Notes under the pieces: generated by a model
Databases searched by the model: none
The model's input: only the letters and a program-made list of their open reading frames with translations
What the model was told of the DNA's origin: nothing
Translations under genes and position numbers: made by a program
From: Berberis thunbergii
Taxonomy: Eukaryota > Streptophyta > Magnoliopsida > Ranunculales > Berberidaceae
Reading direction: 5' to 3'
NCBI GenBank assembly: GCA_003290165.1
Contig: QNQO01010738.1
Span: forward strand, 47,923 to 111,922
Length of the DNA stretch: 64,000 bases
Part shown: piece after piece, positions 36,575 through 47,785 of the stretch
How the letters are laid out: every line of letters starts with the position of its first letter
Numbering within the stretch: position 1 is the first letter of the stretch

Positions 36575-39487
36575 GGAAGACTGTAATCACCAGTGATCAT
36601 GCACTCAAACTGGAGACAGTTCCTGATGGGATAGCTTATTGATGCAAAGACAAAGGAACCGAAGGATACTTTGGAGGTAATTACCAACTGTTGCAGTTAG
36701 ATACCTGGGGTAAAGACGTAACGTTGTTGGTGTCTTGAGATGAATTTCTTGGCCTGATTATTGTTTGTGAAACAACAATTTTCTAAATAAAGTAAAGGAA
36801 CGTGAGTTACTTCATGGAATAACCAATAACATCCTACTTAGCAAGGAGACTGAACATACTGATGAATTTGATTCATTGGATACACCTACATTTTCTCTCC
36901 TTCATCAATAAGAATGATCTAGGGTTTGAGAGTATGAATTGGTTTTTTTTTTCTTTGGTCCCTTGTATTGGTGTGTGTAAAAGCAAACACAGACATGTTT
37001 TATTGCTATAGTTACTGTAATCATAACAAGGTGTTGTTGCAGGTTGATGCCGCCCTTATTGCAACGGGAAGGGCCCCATTCACACAAGGTCTTGGTTTGG
37101 AGAATGTGAGTGTGGAAGTATAATAAGATTTTATGCTAAAAATGTTAAATTTAATTTTTTTTAATAAACCGGCTTGACTCATTTGCAGATTAATGTGGAA
37201 ACACAATGTGGTTTTATTCCTGTTGATGAGCGAATGCAAGTAATTGATAAAGTGGAAAGCTGGTCAGTGGCACATTCCCTTGACAAACATTATTTTCATT
37301 CATGCATTTTCGTGTATTATTGACACATACCTTCAATATTTAGGTGCCTCATGTGTACTGCATTGGCGATGCCAATGGAAAAATGATGCTTGCTCATGCA
37401 GCAAGTGCACAAGGAATTTCAGGTAATCAGCTTGCTTCTGCTACCATATATCAAAGAACATTGAACAATGATATTTTTTTTCCTAAATGGATTGCTTTCA
37501 TTTGACACCTGGCATTATGTTTCCAATTTAGTTGTGGAGCAAGTTACTGGAAAAGATCATGTTCTAAACCACTTGAGCATCCCAGCAGCCTGCTTCACCC
37601 ATCCTGAGATCAGTATGGTAGGATATACCGAGGTAATCTTTTAACTTTTGAACCGTATTCTGTTACTAGGCATTGGTTGTACATTTTTATTGTGCTGCAT
37701 ATGCTATTCATATATGCACGGTGCTCTACAACAATATAAGTTAACTGCAAAAAGGGGTGTTCGCGAGTTTGGATCAAATTCTTTATGAAAGCTGGCATCA
37801 TGTAATTCAATTGTTGGATAGAAAGCTAGCATGCATTGAGTACTTACAAATACTTCTACTTATCAGTATTTCCATTCCTGAAAAAAATATTAAAATTATA
37901 ATTTTGGGGTATCAAGATAACAGGTTGAAGAAAATACTTAAATCCCCAACCTCAGCTGGCATAAAATTTCTTTTCATCATCCAATCTCAGCTGGCATAAA
38001 ATTTTACAGCCACAAGCGAGGGAAAAGGCAGAGAAGGAGGGATTTGAAGTAAGTGTTGCCAAAACAAGTTTCAAGGCTAACACAAAGGCCCTAGCAGAAA
38101 ATGAAGGGGAGGGGATTGCTAAGGTGAGGCTATTTTATTTCTCTGTCTTGCAATTTTGTTTCTTTGTCTTTACTTCTAACACTTCACACACTATCCACAA
38201 AGTACTTTATGGAAATACTCTTTTTAATATTGTATCCAACAGTCAACATTACTCAAAACTCTTGCGACTCTCATAAGACGATCTCTTGGGCCTTTAGAAA
38301 AATCTTTAAAGGCTCGCTGAGATAGTTTCCTATAGTGAAATTTATATAGTGAGATTTAATTCCAGGAGATAGATAATAATCGAGTAACACTAGCCATTTT
38401 GTAGACCAAAAGGTCTATCTTTGCCCATTTTCTTCCTATAATGAATTACATTCAGAGCTTACCTACTCGCAAAGAACATCTTTCTTCCTCCTACTAGCCA
38501 AGAAGAAAGACATTCCTCTTCCTCCCTTTTTCAATGTGATTACTTCAGCATAAGACAAAAGCTAGTATCACTTGGATCACAATCTATCTTGCAGCTGTCA
38601 TTCTGTTTCTAATGTTTTACTTTCTTGGTATCTCGATTGCATTGGTCATCCGGTCCAATCATCCCCATCACCATCATAGTAAATGCAATCTTAAATATTG
38701 GTATCAGCAATGGGATTGCTATTCACCATTTAACCCTATCTCTAGCTCAGTTAGTATATGCTTCTTTACATTTTCCTCAGTCCTAAACCCTTACCATTCT
38801 ACAATCAATAGAATATAGAAATGAATGACTGACAATTTGACGTTCTAAAAAAATGCAACTGGCATAAGATTGAACTAATGTGTGTCCTTTTTTAGTTTAG
38901 AACTTGTTCCTTGTTTAATCCATCTATTACCCTTCCTGGATTTATTGTATTCTACCACATACATGCCTAAATTTCTTGCACCTTTCTTTATATATGCGAA
39001 TATGTCTCTGAATTCGCTCTGTTATATTTCTTGCAGTTGATATATAGACCTGATACTGGAGAGATTCTTGGTGTTCATATCTTCGGGATGCATGCTGCAG
39101 ATCTTATTCATGAAGCATCTAATGTTGTTGCCTTGGGTACACGTATCCGGGTACTCTTTGTAACCTGAATTTGAGCAAAGACCATCAATTCCTAAGCAAA
39201 TTAGTAAAAGAAACATCACTTGAAAACTTTTTGCAGAAAAGTCTATATCTGGATTCCTTGATCATCTGAACTTTATGACACTTATTTGTTTGTATGTACT
39301 TTGAAAGTAATAGTATTTCATCTTTCTTGAGATCAGATGAAAATTGTTCTAATTGTTTTTTGCAATGCTCGTCTCAAGTTTTATTATTTATTTCATTATG
39401 TGTTTGCGTTTGCAGGACATAAAATATGTTGTTCATGCACATCCGACTTTATCTGAAGTACTTGATGAAGTCTTCAAATCAGCTAAG
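36575..39487 (+). pseudogene. Captured 3' exons of plastid dihydrolipoyl dehydrogenase (E3, LPD type)
   Basis: Eight segments with AG/GT borders: 36575-36676, 37043-37105, 37189-37264, 37344-37422, 37532-37632, 38010-38123, 39037-39150 and 39415-39487. They encode [32 protein letters not shown]-like [80 protein letters not shown] and [21 protein letters not shown]. The HPTLSE stretch is the catalytic His-Glu pair. E3 reoxidises lipoamide in the plastid pyruvate dehydrogenase complex. The N-terminal FAD fold is absent. In the first segment about a hundred residues with the NAD-binding GxGxxG fold are deleted, creating a stop at the joint. The donor of the third segment is uncertain. The later segments remain open. 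Confidence 0.92.
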
Positions 39488-41470
39488 GTATATCTCTGAT
39501 TTCTCCTCTACATCTCATTGAACCCTACTGACCCTATTAAATGGGCTGGATTAGGAACAATGTTTAGAAAATGACCTTATAATTGAAAGAGTCACTTCCA
39601 AAGTTCCAGCGAAGATCTTTCACATGAGTATCTAAATAACAATGGTCTTTTTGCTATTTTGCGGCCACTAAATGTTAAATAACGCCAATTATAACCATAA
39701 AAGCTTAGTTTTATTTTTGTGTAATTATTTGCTATGTATATGTATACCTGTATGAATTAGTGTTTTTCTTTTCGTTTATTTTCGTTTGTTTTTTTAAATC
39801 CAAAATTTCAATTTTTTTCCTGTCAGATTACAAGTTGGGTTAACTCTTATTTCATTTATGACTGCCATTATGCCTAAATAATGGCCATGGTCGTAGAGCT
39901 GTTTCCACCTTATAGCAGCATTTTAAAATGTTGATCTCAAAATTCTTTGTTTTGGCATTGATCCTCAAGTGTTTTGCACTTGGCCTGGTATCGGTCCAAA
40001 CTTGCTCCAGCAAGTAATTCTTTGGTCCTGAACTGTTCCAATGAGAGTGGTTCAGTGACTGGGAATGGTTTACTGTTATCATTATCATTATCATATGCAG
40101 TTGGCGTATGTATCCATCGGTCATGTTATGAAAGGAACATCTAATACCTTGACAATAATAACAATTTAAAAAAAAAAGTAGTTATGATTTTATTGCCATT
40201 GCACTCTAAGCTTCTCAATGTTAGGCATAATTTATCAAAACATATAGTCTCCATTAGGGAGTCTCTGGAAGCACCACAACATCTTCATTCCAGAAAAAAG
40301 AAACAATTTCTAGCAAAATCCCACATCTAAAGACGAATCTCTCTCCACCATATTTGGTTCATAGAAGCTTTTATATTTGGTTTTGTGTTGGATCCCCTTT
40401 TAAAAAATGTGGTGTTTTTATGCATTACTGCAATTAACTTTCTGGAGAAAATCATTTTGTCGTAAAAGTTTGGTGAGCTTTCATCTCACCCTTCATCCTG
40501 CAATAATCGCCTATATAACTGTAATAATAGTATCTATCCTTAACTGTTATACAGATTGGGGATTTAAAACATTGACGTTGGTCCAGTCTTGATCCCTACC
40601 TGATCTAACAAATTTCAATGACTATTGTATATGTGTGTGTTTTTTGATGGCAGCATTAAGCATTAAGTACCAAATCCATAAAGAAATCCCTTGGAGGAGT
40701 TAGCATCTATGCTTTGCTTCCTAATCAATATTTTATTAAGATCAGGTTATTAATTCAGGGCAATTGCAATATTTCCCATCTATGGAGATAATGATGATTT
40801 TGTGTTTATTAGGATTTCGGTTAATAGCATTTTTCTAATCAATCTATTCTCCTAGAAGTTTTCAGACTACATTCCTTGCCTAGTAACAACATTCCTACCG
40901 TTCCATGTACATGTTCTACAACCGAGAAAAAAAAAACCTTGGATCCATTCTTTCACAATGTTCATTGATACACTTGGATTAGAACTGGTTAATTTATAGA
41001 TAAAATTCAGTTAGTGGCCAATGGCCCTACTGCACAATACATGTGTGACCTACATATATATTTTAATATGTTAGAAATGAATTTTTCTAAAATGAAATTT
41101 TCTTATATCCTTTAAAATGTTAAAAGTTCATATGCTTGCAAAATTCTAAAATATACTATTAGCCTAGCTAGAGGTTTCTTGAGCTGTAATATTTTCCATT
41201 TGTTTGTGTGTTTTATAAGCCAGTGAGCAATGACGACGCTTGCCAGTACTTATACTAAGCTTGAAAGAAAGCAAGCAACAAAAGAGACCAGTAGTTGTAT
41301 TTTTACATAACACACTTAAATGCAAGGAGTGGGTGCGGCCATTGCTTGAGGTGACTGATTCTTTTTGCTTCTTTGCTGTATGTAGTCAAATCATTTGTTT
41401 ATGTAGCTTTCCTTTTGAATGGCATGAATCATGACATGGTCTACTGGTTTCATACTTATTTTAGGCCTAT
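39488..41470. other. Downstream part of CACTA-C, no gene recognised
   Basis: AT-rich. The final few codons and 3' UTR of LPD might lie here but were not identified. Confidence 0.4.
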
Positions 41471-41499
41471 GCTTCAAGGGGATACCTAATTCTCTTCAT

Positions 41500-41885
41500 A
41501 GTTTTCACTAGATATGGTAACAAAATTTCTTGTTGACTGTGGAATAGAATCATATCATACGCTGCATTTTGCAGCAAGCTCACTATTTCCCAGCAGCAAA
41601 ATTTCACATCAAAATTTCTTGATATGGAGTAACAAAATTTCACATCAAAATGGTAACAAAATTTCTTGTTGACTGTGGAATAGATATGGAGTGTGTTAGT
41701 TTGGTTTGCGACCAGCAGCAAGCTCACATCAGTGTGTCCCTCGCAGAGCAGCAGTTCGTCCCTCGCAGCAGCAGCAGCAGTGCATACCTTGCATCATCAA
41801 CAGATCGTCCCTTGCAGCAACAACATTGCGTCTATCGCAGCAGCAGCAGCATTGCGTCTCTCGCAGCAGCAGCAGCATTGTTCCA
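41500..41885. repeat. Local tandem duplications and CAG-rich microsatellite
   Basis: GGTAACAAAATTTCTTGTTG occurs at about 41516 and 41650. From 41740 to 41880 several units of the form CGTC(C/T)CTCGCAGCAGCAGCAG occur in tandem with small variations. The Ser/Gln-rich frames across it are repeat translations. Confidence 0.75.
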
Positions 41886-41924
41886 CTTTCTTTGTATTTG
41901 AGATATTTAAGTTTGTGTGTGTCA

Positions 41925-42110
41925 TTGTATTTGAGATATTATTTGATTGATTTTGTGACTCAATGTAATACATTATCTTATTAATTACATTACTTTGCCT
42001 CCGTTCATGGAAATGTTTAAGTTTAGCACATTAAAATTTTTATTTTCTAGAAATAAATCTTATAAGATGTAATAAAAAGTCATTTGATAGCAAAAAAAAA
42101 AAATTTTAAA
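41925..42110 (+). other. Conserved 3'-side block of CACTA-C
   Basis: Reverse-complement counterpart of the block at 18225-18440 and 59375-59500 (GACTCAATGTAATACATTATC, TTACTTTGCCTCC, AAAAAGTCATTTGATAGC). It lies after the captured exons in the transcript direction. Confidence 0.6.
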
Positions 42111-42139
42111 AAATTATTAAAAAAAATTATTTAAAAAAA

Positions 42140-42541
42140 AAAAATATTTGCCACGGTTTTAAACCGTGGCTAACTGTTGCAACGGCTAAAAACCGTGGCC
42201 ACCTTGCCACGGCTTATAACCGCGGCTAGTATTGGCCACAGCTTAAAACTGTTGCTACAGCTATTGCAACGGCTTAAAACCGTGGCCAAACTTGCAACGG
42301 TTTTAAGCCGTGGCTACTCATGCCCACGGCTTAGAACCGTGGCTAAGATTTTGGCAACGGTTTATAACTGTGGCTAAATCATCAAACGTCCTCGAGATAG
42401 AACCGCTGCTAATATTTTAGCCACTGTTTTTAGTCGTTACTAGGGATTTAGTGAGTCCTCTACAGCCCACGGTTCTAAGTCGTGCCAATGGGTTACCCCC
42501 ACGGTTTAAAACCGTTGCTAATGCCCATTTTTGGTGTAGTG
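42140..42541. repeat. Right subterminal array of CACTA-C
   Basis: About a dozen alternating CCACGG/CCGTGG palindrome halves with AAAA or TTTAAA cores. The order of units closely matches, in reverse complement, the array at 58951-59345. Confidence 0.85.
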
Positions 42542-42544
42542 TAT

Positions 42545-43747
42545 CATTGGTTGGCACGGAAACTAGGATTGTCATGGGCGATATCAACGAGATGATCAAA
42601 TTTGAAAAACCTTTCCTTTTTTTAGTGAAAAAAACAAGTGGACTCCAAAACATTTTTCAGGCATAACTCACAACAGGAGTGAGCCAGTGGATTGCTGTAA
42701 ACAGGATTTTGAGTTTTGTAGTAATAGCAAGTTCGTAGTTGCAAGTATATCTAGAAATAGTTCTACTTGGGTTCAATAATTTTTTATTCTCTAATCTAAA
42801 ATAATATAAATTTGGTCAATAAGATATAAATCACTTTCTTCATGCACATAATGCATTAATAATATCTTGTTAAGTTACAATTTTATTCATAAGATTACCA
42901 GCAGCAAAGAAAACACCAGCCCCCACTGGATATTCACGTATTTTTTCATTGTGAACGACTTCAAATGCTGGATAAATTTCACACCAACTAAGCAGTTGCT
43001 CCGGTTATAGAAAACACTCTGAATGTCTATCCACAACCTTCCATCAAAACCAAATTAAATACATCGAGAAAAGACAACAACATTGACAATCTACCACACA
43101 CACAAAACTCTGAATTCCAAAGTCTAATGTTGTCAATATCATCTTTTTATTATCTATTTCAAACTACAAAACGAGAAAAAAAACCAAAGGGTCTGCAAAA
43201 TAGGACATTTGACACATTGTAAAACAGTGGGGTTTTGCATTCCTGTTTAGATAAACAAAGAGGTCTTCAAAAAATATGATCTTTAACATTTCTAGTCAAG
43301 TTATAAAGCCCTAAAGTGAACCAAAATCCTTAAATAAAAGTATGGGGAGGAAAAAAGTAGAGAGAAATTGGGGATTTGAGATAAAGAAAGTACCTTTTTC
43401 ATTTCGATTGAGAACTAACTGGAGATTGAGAATAGGGCAAAGAAGAGTGAATGATTGTTGCGGTGAAAGCAAAGCAAAACAAGAGTGAGTGAGTGTGTTT
43501 AGAACCAGACTCCTGAAACCTGAAACGGAGAGGAAGAACACGGAGAGAAGTAGAGCACGTCGGAGAGGGAGAGCACAGCGAAACAGGTAGTCAGAGAGGG
43601 GGTTGATAGCTAAAGGGAGAGCAAAGTGGGGAGGGAAAGCAGAACGGAGAGGGAGATAGAGAGGTAGAAGGAACTTTGGCCTTTCCCTCTTTCCTTTGTT
43701 TCCTTCCTTCCTTCCTTTTCTTTTCCTTTTTTCGATCATGCAGGCAC
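42545..43747. other. Right arm of CACTA-B
   Basis: No exon recognised. The part from 43380 to 43740 is purine-rich on the plus strand with many GAGAGG units, i.e. a CT-rich leader-like tract for minus-strand transcription. Confidence 0.4.
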
Positions 43748-43755
43748 TTTGGCGC
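43748..43755 (+). promoter_or_regulatory. E2F-type site near the right end of CACTA-B
   Basis: TTTGGCGC matches TTTSSCGC and lies 156 bases from the terminus; a looser TCTCCCGCC follows 20 bases on. Both are on the presumed 5' side of the histidinol dehydrogenase exons. Confidence 0.35.
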
Positions 43756-43914
43756 CCTGCGAAATAGATCTCCCGCCCAACCCACTTTTGATAGCATTTT
43801 AGCAATGTGATGAAGGGAGTTCAAATTGAACAAATTTTGGCCTTTTCATAGCACTAAGTAAAAAAATGCTATTGTCATATGCTATTAATGATGAGCAATT
43901 GTGGTGTAGTGTAC

Positions 43915-44331
43915 AATTCATTGATTGACGCACCAATAATCAGAATAGTAGGGAAAAAGAACACAATAATCTCCTCAGAGAAAATATACCAAGTTTATTA
44001 ATTATCAAAAGTCTACTTATAATATTGAGGAAGCGCTCTATTTATAATGCTCAAATAACTTGAATAACAAGTAGCCTATTCCTAAAAGAAAAAGTAGAAT
44101 CAAAGACTAAAATAACAAGTAGTTTACTCCTAAAAGAAAAAGTAAAGCCTAATCCTAAAAGAAACTAAAAAGACTCCTAATTAAATTGAAAGACTACAAA
44201 TAAATTATTTAGTAAATAACTTTGAGAGGAAATTAGGAACCCTACAAACCCTTATTTAGTAAATAACTTTGAGAAAAAATTAGGAATCCTAGAAGCCCAA
44301 ATTTGGAACCCTAGAAATCCTTTCTACATCA
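43915..44331 (-). repeat. gypsy-1 left LTR, inner part
   Basis: Continues the LTR interrupted at 25566 and aligns with the last 420 bases of the right LTR, ending CTACATCA. Confidence 0.85.
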
Positions 44332-44348
44332 TCCTTCCCGGGTGGAAG
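44332..44348 (-). promoter_or_regulatory. gypsy-1 polypurine tract
   Basis: On the minus strand, CTTCCACCCGGGAAGGA stands directly before the LTR start TGATGTAG, the place where plus-strand DNA synthesis is primed. Confidence 0.65.
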
Positions 44349-45551
44349 TGAATTCTCCCTCGAATTTGAATCTTCAGAACATCTAGAATCACCTGTGCAC
44401 AATAATAAATGGACTATTACTCGTACTCCGATTAACAAATGATTGAAAGTGAATTCAGCTTGGAATAATTGTTGATCCCATCTCTTCACATTCTCTTCAA
44501 CCAAACAATGCAACAGATTGTCAAGAGAATGATTAGCTACCTCCGTTTGACCATCTGTCCGAGGATGATAAACACTACTGAAATCAAGTTTTGTACGCAC
44601 TAACCTCCAAACACATCGCCAGAAATGACCAAGAAACTTAGAATCCCGATCAGACACAATAGATAATGGAAGTCCATGTAAACGATAGACCTCCCAAAAA
44701 TACAGTTGGGCAATGTTAACAGCATCGGTGGTCTTCTTACAAGCAATGAAATGAGCCATCATCGAAAATCTATCCACCACAACCATAATGGAATCTACTC
44801 CTCGCTGAGTACGAAGAAGCCTGACAACAAAGTCCATACTCACATCAACCCAAGGCTTTTCAGTTATAGGAAGTGGCATATAAAGTCTAGCATTTGTTGA
44901 AGTACCATTTGAAACTTTGCACACCCGACAATTCCAAAAAAAACGCTCCACCTCTTGCCTCAAAGTAGGCCAATAGAATGTTCGAGAAATGAGTTGAAAC
45001 GTCTTGTCCCTTCCTATGCAATTCAGACACAATTTTGTCTCGTAAGCTAGAGTCAAGAATACATAGAGATGTTCCTTTGAACAATAAACCTTTATGAAGT
45101 AAAAAATCTGATCGTTGGCTTGCAGTAATCCCATTCAATTTCTCACTGAAATATGCCACCGGCTTTCCCTCTTGACTCAAAACAGCTCCAGTGCCCAATT
45201 TAGAAGTATCACAATGCAACTCAAAAGGTTTAGTGAAATCAGGTAGTATTAGAACAAGAGCCATAGTTAGCTTCTGTTTGATCTCCTCAAAGGCCTTTGT
45301 GGCCTCAGTAGTCCACACAAACTTTCCTCCCTTCATACAATCTATAATAGGAGTCAAATGGTACTAAAATTTTGTATAAACCGCCTGTAGAATGAGGGCA
45401 AGCCATGGAAGCTACGAACCTCAAATAAACACTTCAGTTGGTTCCACTTTCGGATTGATTCCACCTTCTCAGAATCAACAAAAATCTCATCCTTTGACAT
45501 GACATAGCTAAGAAATAAAACACGATCCTGCATGAAAGAACACTTCTTCAA
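44349..45551 (-). pseudogene. gypsy-1 pol remnant: RT end, RNase H and integrase
   Basis: Reading leftward, 45551-45354 gives the RT C-terminus (FSYV-like LSYVMS, YRRFIQNFS). 45357-44990 gives RNase H (KAFEEIKQKL, FELHCDTS, GAVLSQEGKPVAYFSEKLNG). 45134-44420 gives the integrase zinc-binding region (FYWPTLRQEVERF, CRVCKVSNG) and core (VDSIMVVVDRFSMMAHF, SDRDSKFLGHFW, YHPRTDGQTEV). The order is that of a Ty3-gypsy polyprotein. Frames change several times and the RT catalytic part is missing, so it is inactive. Confidence 0.88.
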
Positions 45552-45559
45552 GGCTACAA

Positions 45560-47100
45560 ATAACTAAAACAAGCTTGTCGGACTACAAATAATTGACCTT
45601 CGTCCCCTCCGACAACGTCCTCTTGCACTGAATTTGAATCAAATAGCGGTTCACCCTCATTCGAGTTGACTTGGAACTACTCATCCTCTCCTAGCTCTTC
45701 ATTGTCTATGAATAGACCTTTTTCGCTCCTGTTACCCTTTCGACAATCCGCCATATGATGTCTTGCTTCCCGCATTTGAAGAAACGGTAAGTTGAACTGT
45801 TCGGTTGGGGTCTATTGCCTGACACCTCACCTATAGGAGCCCTCGCGGGGTTTGTTTGTAGAGGATTTGTAGCTCGTGTGGGTTGAGGGTTGTTGGTATT
45901 AGTTCGACTATTAGACGATCCCCAGGAAGGGTCAGTGGATCATCTCTGTAATTGTTTCTCAACCTGTAAGGCTCGTTGATGCCACTACAACAAATTGGCA
46001 TATTTATAACAACTTAAAAATAGTAACACTTTTGAACTATTACAAACCACCAAACAATTTCAAGTCAAAACTAAATTTAGTCAACAAAATGAAAAATAGC
46101 TACACAAAAAAAGTGATACAATAAATTAGATCACCATGAATAGCATCACTTGTAAGCCCATACTATTTGTGGTGATACAATTATTGAATCACTTTGTTTG
46201 TGAAAATGCGTACAATTACTTTGTGGATTATTATAGCTAAAAGTGTTACTATTTTTTCGATTGTTACAAAAATGTCAATTTGGTGTAGTGTGTGTTTCTG
46301 AAAGTGTAAAAGCATCATACATGTTAAGAGTATCTTGAAAATTATCACGCATACCTCAAATGTATCTTGCAATCAATTGTTCATTGATCTCAGTGAGGTC
46401 ATTTCGAGCCACCAATTTGTAAAACTTTGTCGTGTATTCGTCTACCGATCGTGCTCCCTGCTTCAAGTTCTAAAGTTGTTGATACATCAAATTTGAATAA
46501 TTATGGGGTCGGAATTGAGCGCGCATATGTTTCATCATCTTTTCCCAAGAGGTAATTTTTGGTTTTCCTTGTCGTTGACGAGTGAGTTTTGATTGTTGCC
46601 ACCAAGTCGCTGCTTTCCTACGGAACCGTGTAGCAATAAGAGCCACCCGTCTATCATCCGGAACCTCCTTATACTCGAGTACTTCCTCAACTGCCACCAA
46701 CCAATCTAGAAATTCTTCAGGTTGACCATTTCCATGAAACTCTAATATTTTTATCTTCAAACCAGATTCACATCGCCTAGGCTCCAGATTATATGCAAAA
46801 CCCCGACCACCTCCACATTGTCCGCATCCTCCGAAAGGTTTCTCGAAGTCTTCATTTTTGTCTTCTTCATACGCATGACGATATTGATTGTTATTGAAGC
46901 CCCATCTTCTAGTGCCATGCCTCCCACCACGACCCCTCAAAGGTCTTTCGAACTGATCATCAAACTCGGCATCCCCTTTATCGGCGCGTGGTTGCCGATT
47001 TGGTTGTCTACCAGGATGAATTCGTAAGAGCCTCATGATTTGTTCAGTTAGGGCCGTGAGATTAGTGTTTATGATTTCAAGATTAGCGTTTGTGGTTTCA
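45560..47100 (-). pseudogene. gypsy-1 gag with zinc knuckle, interrupted by a MITE
   Basis: The intact part (47036-46470) contains FDDQFERPLRG, LKIKILEFHGNGQPEEFLDWL and ATWWQQ, typical of plant gypsy gag (Retrotrans_gag), followed by WEKMMKHMRAQF. Further left, after the MITE, a degraded zinc knuckle (FKCGKQD, ADCRKG) lies near 45780-45720. Protease and most of RT, expected next, are absent. Confidence 0.8.
45983..46290. mobile_element. 308-bp CACTA-like MITE in gypsy-1 gag
   Basis: The left end CACTACAACAAATTGGCAT and the right end, read on the other strand, CACTACACCAAATTGACAT form a 19-base inverted repeat with two mismatches. Flanks are TGC and TGT. The inner part contains AAAAGTGTTACTATTTTT-type inverted units. 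No coding capacity. Confidence 0.8.
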
Positions 47101-47244
47101 AGTTGGGCTTGTACCTGTGCTACATGCGCCTCAACTTGAAGAATTCGACCAACTTCAGCACGTTGCCTCTCTTTATCCCTCTAATATATGTTTTGATTGT
47201 CGCCTCCCTTGGTTGATGGGGCACCATAATCCAAGAACGTACTA

Positions 47245-47259
47245 GGCTCTGATACCAGC
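47245..47259 (-). promoter_or_regulatory. gypsy-1 primer binding site
   Basis: Minus-strand TGGTATCAGAGCC starts two bases after the LTR end and is complementary to the 3' end of initiator tRNA-Met. Confidence 0.8.
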
Positions 47260-47785
47260 TGATGCAACATGGAAACGAAAAAAAGAAGGATGAGAAAAAA
47301 ATTAAATGATAAACTTGAATTCGTTGATTGGCTCACCAATAATCCGAAAACAAGGGTTCTACAATTCGTTGATTGGCGCACCAATAATTAGAAAAGTAGG
47401 AAAAATAAAAAGAACACAATAATCTCCTCAGAGAAAATATACCAAGTTTATTAATTATCAAAAGTCTACCTACAATATCGAGAAACCGCTCTATTTATAG
47501 TGCCCAAATAACTTGAATAACAAACAGCTTATTCCTAAAACAAAAAGTAGAATCAAAGACTAAACTAACAAGCAGTCTATTTCTAAAAGAAAAAGTAAAG
47601 CCTAATCCTAAAAGAAAACTAAAAAGGCTCCTAATTAAATTGAAATACTACAAATAAGTTATTTTGTAAATAATTTTGAGAGCAAATTAGGAACCCTAGA
47701 AACCCTTATTTAGTAAATAACTTTGATAGCAAATTATGAACCCTAGAAACCCAAATTAGGGACCCTAGAATTCCTCTCTACATCA
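47260..47785 (-). repeat. gypsy-1 right LTR
   Basis: Complete LTR, TGATGCAAC to CTACATCA, giving the undisturbed sequence against which the CACTA-B insertion in the left LTR can be read. Confidence 0.88.

Larger units (their letters stand above)
32491..42541 (+). mobile_element. CACTA-C: 10.05-kb CACTA element carrying VPS22 and plastid LPD exons
   Basis: Terminal inverted repeats are CACTACACCAAAA at the left and TTTTTGGTGTAGTG at the right. TAT flanks both ends (32488-32490 and 42542-42544), a perfect 3-bp duplication. Subterminal arrays are of CCACGGTTTTAAACCGTGG type. No transposase is present. Eleven host exons from two genes lie in one orientation, left to right. The element sits inside CACTA-B, so it is the younger of the two. 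Confidence 0.93.
25567..43911 (-). mobile_element. CACTA-B: 18.3-kb composite CACTA element inserted in the gypsy-1 LTR
   Basis: The right end is GGTGTAGTG followed by TAC. The left end follows TAC and reads CACTACCACTACAAATGC. The intact right LTR of gypsy-1 gives the empty site (GGTTCTACAATTCG), which fixes the left boundary before the first CACTAC and shows a duplicated hexamer at the terminus. Subterminal units are AGCGTTT/AAACGCT type. Its own contents are histidinol dehydrogenase exons on the minus strand. It hosts a later LTR (30135-32092) and CACTA-C (32491-42541). No transposase gene was found in it. Confidence 0.9.
25464..47785 (-). mobile_element. Ty3-gypsy element gypsy-1, minus orientation, left LTR split by CACTA-B
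   Basis: The two LTRs (about 526 bp each, TGATGCA...CTACATCA) bracket a 2.9-kb internal region. Next to the left LTR, on the minus strand, is a polypurine tract. Next to the right LTR is a primer site complementary to initiator tRNA-Met (TGGTATCAGAGCC). Flanks are AAGAT and AATAT, a 4 of 5 match to a 5-bp target duplication. Gag, integrase, RNase H and the end of RT are recognisable. Protease and most of RT are deleted, so the copy is non-autonomous. The interval 25567-43911 is later CACTA insertion. Confidence 0.9.

Noticed and set aside
41650..41984. Three overlapping Ser/Gln-rich frames
   Set aside because: They are the three readings of a CAG-rich tandem repeat.
43311..43833. 164- and 80-codon minus-strand frames
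   Set aside because: Lys/Arg/Glu- or Pro/Leu-rich translations of a purine tract near the CACTA-B end; no similarity recognised.
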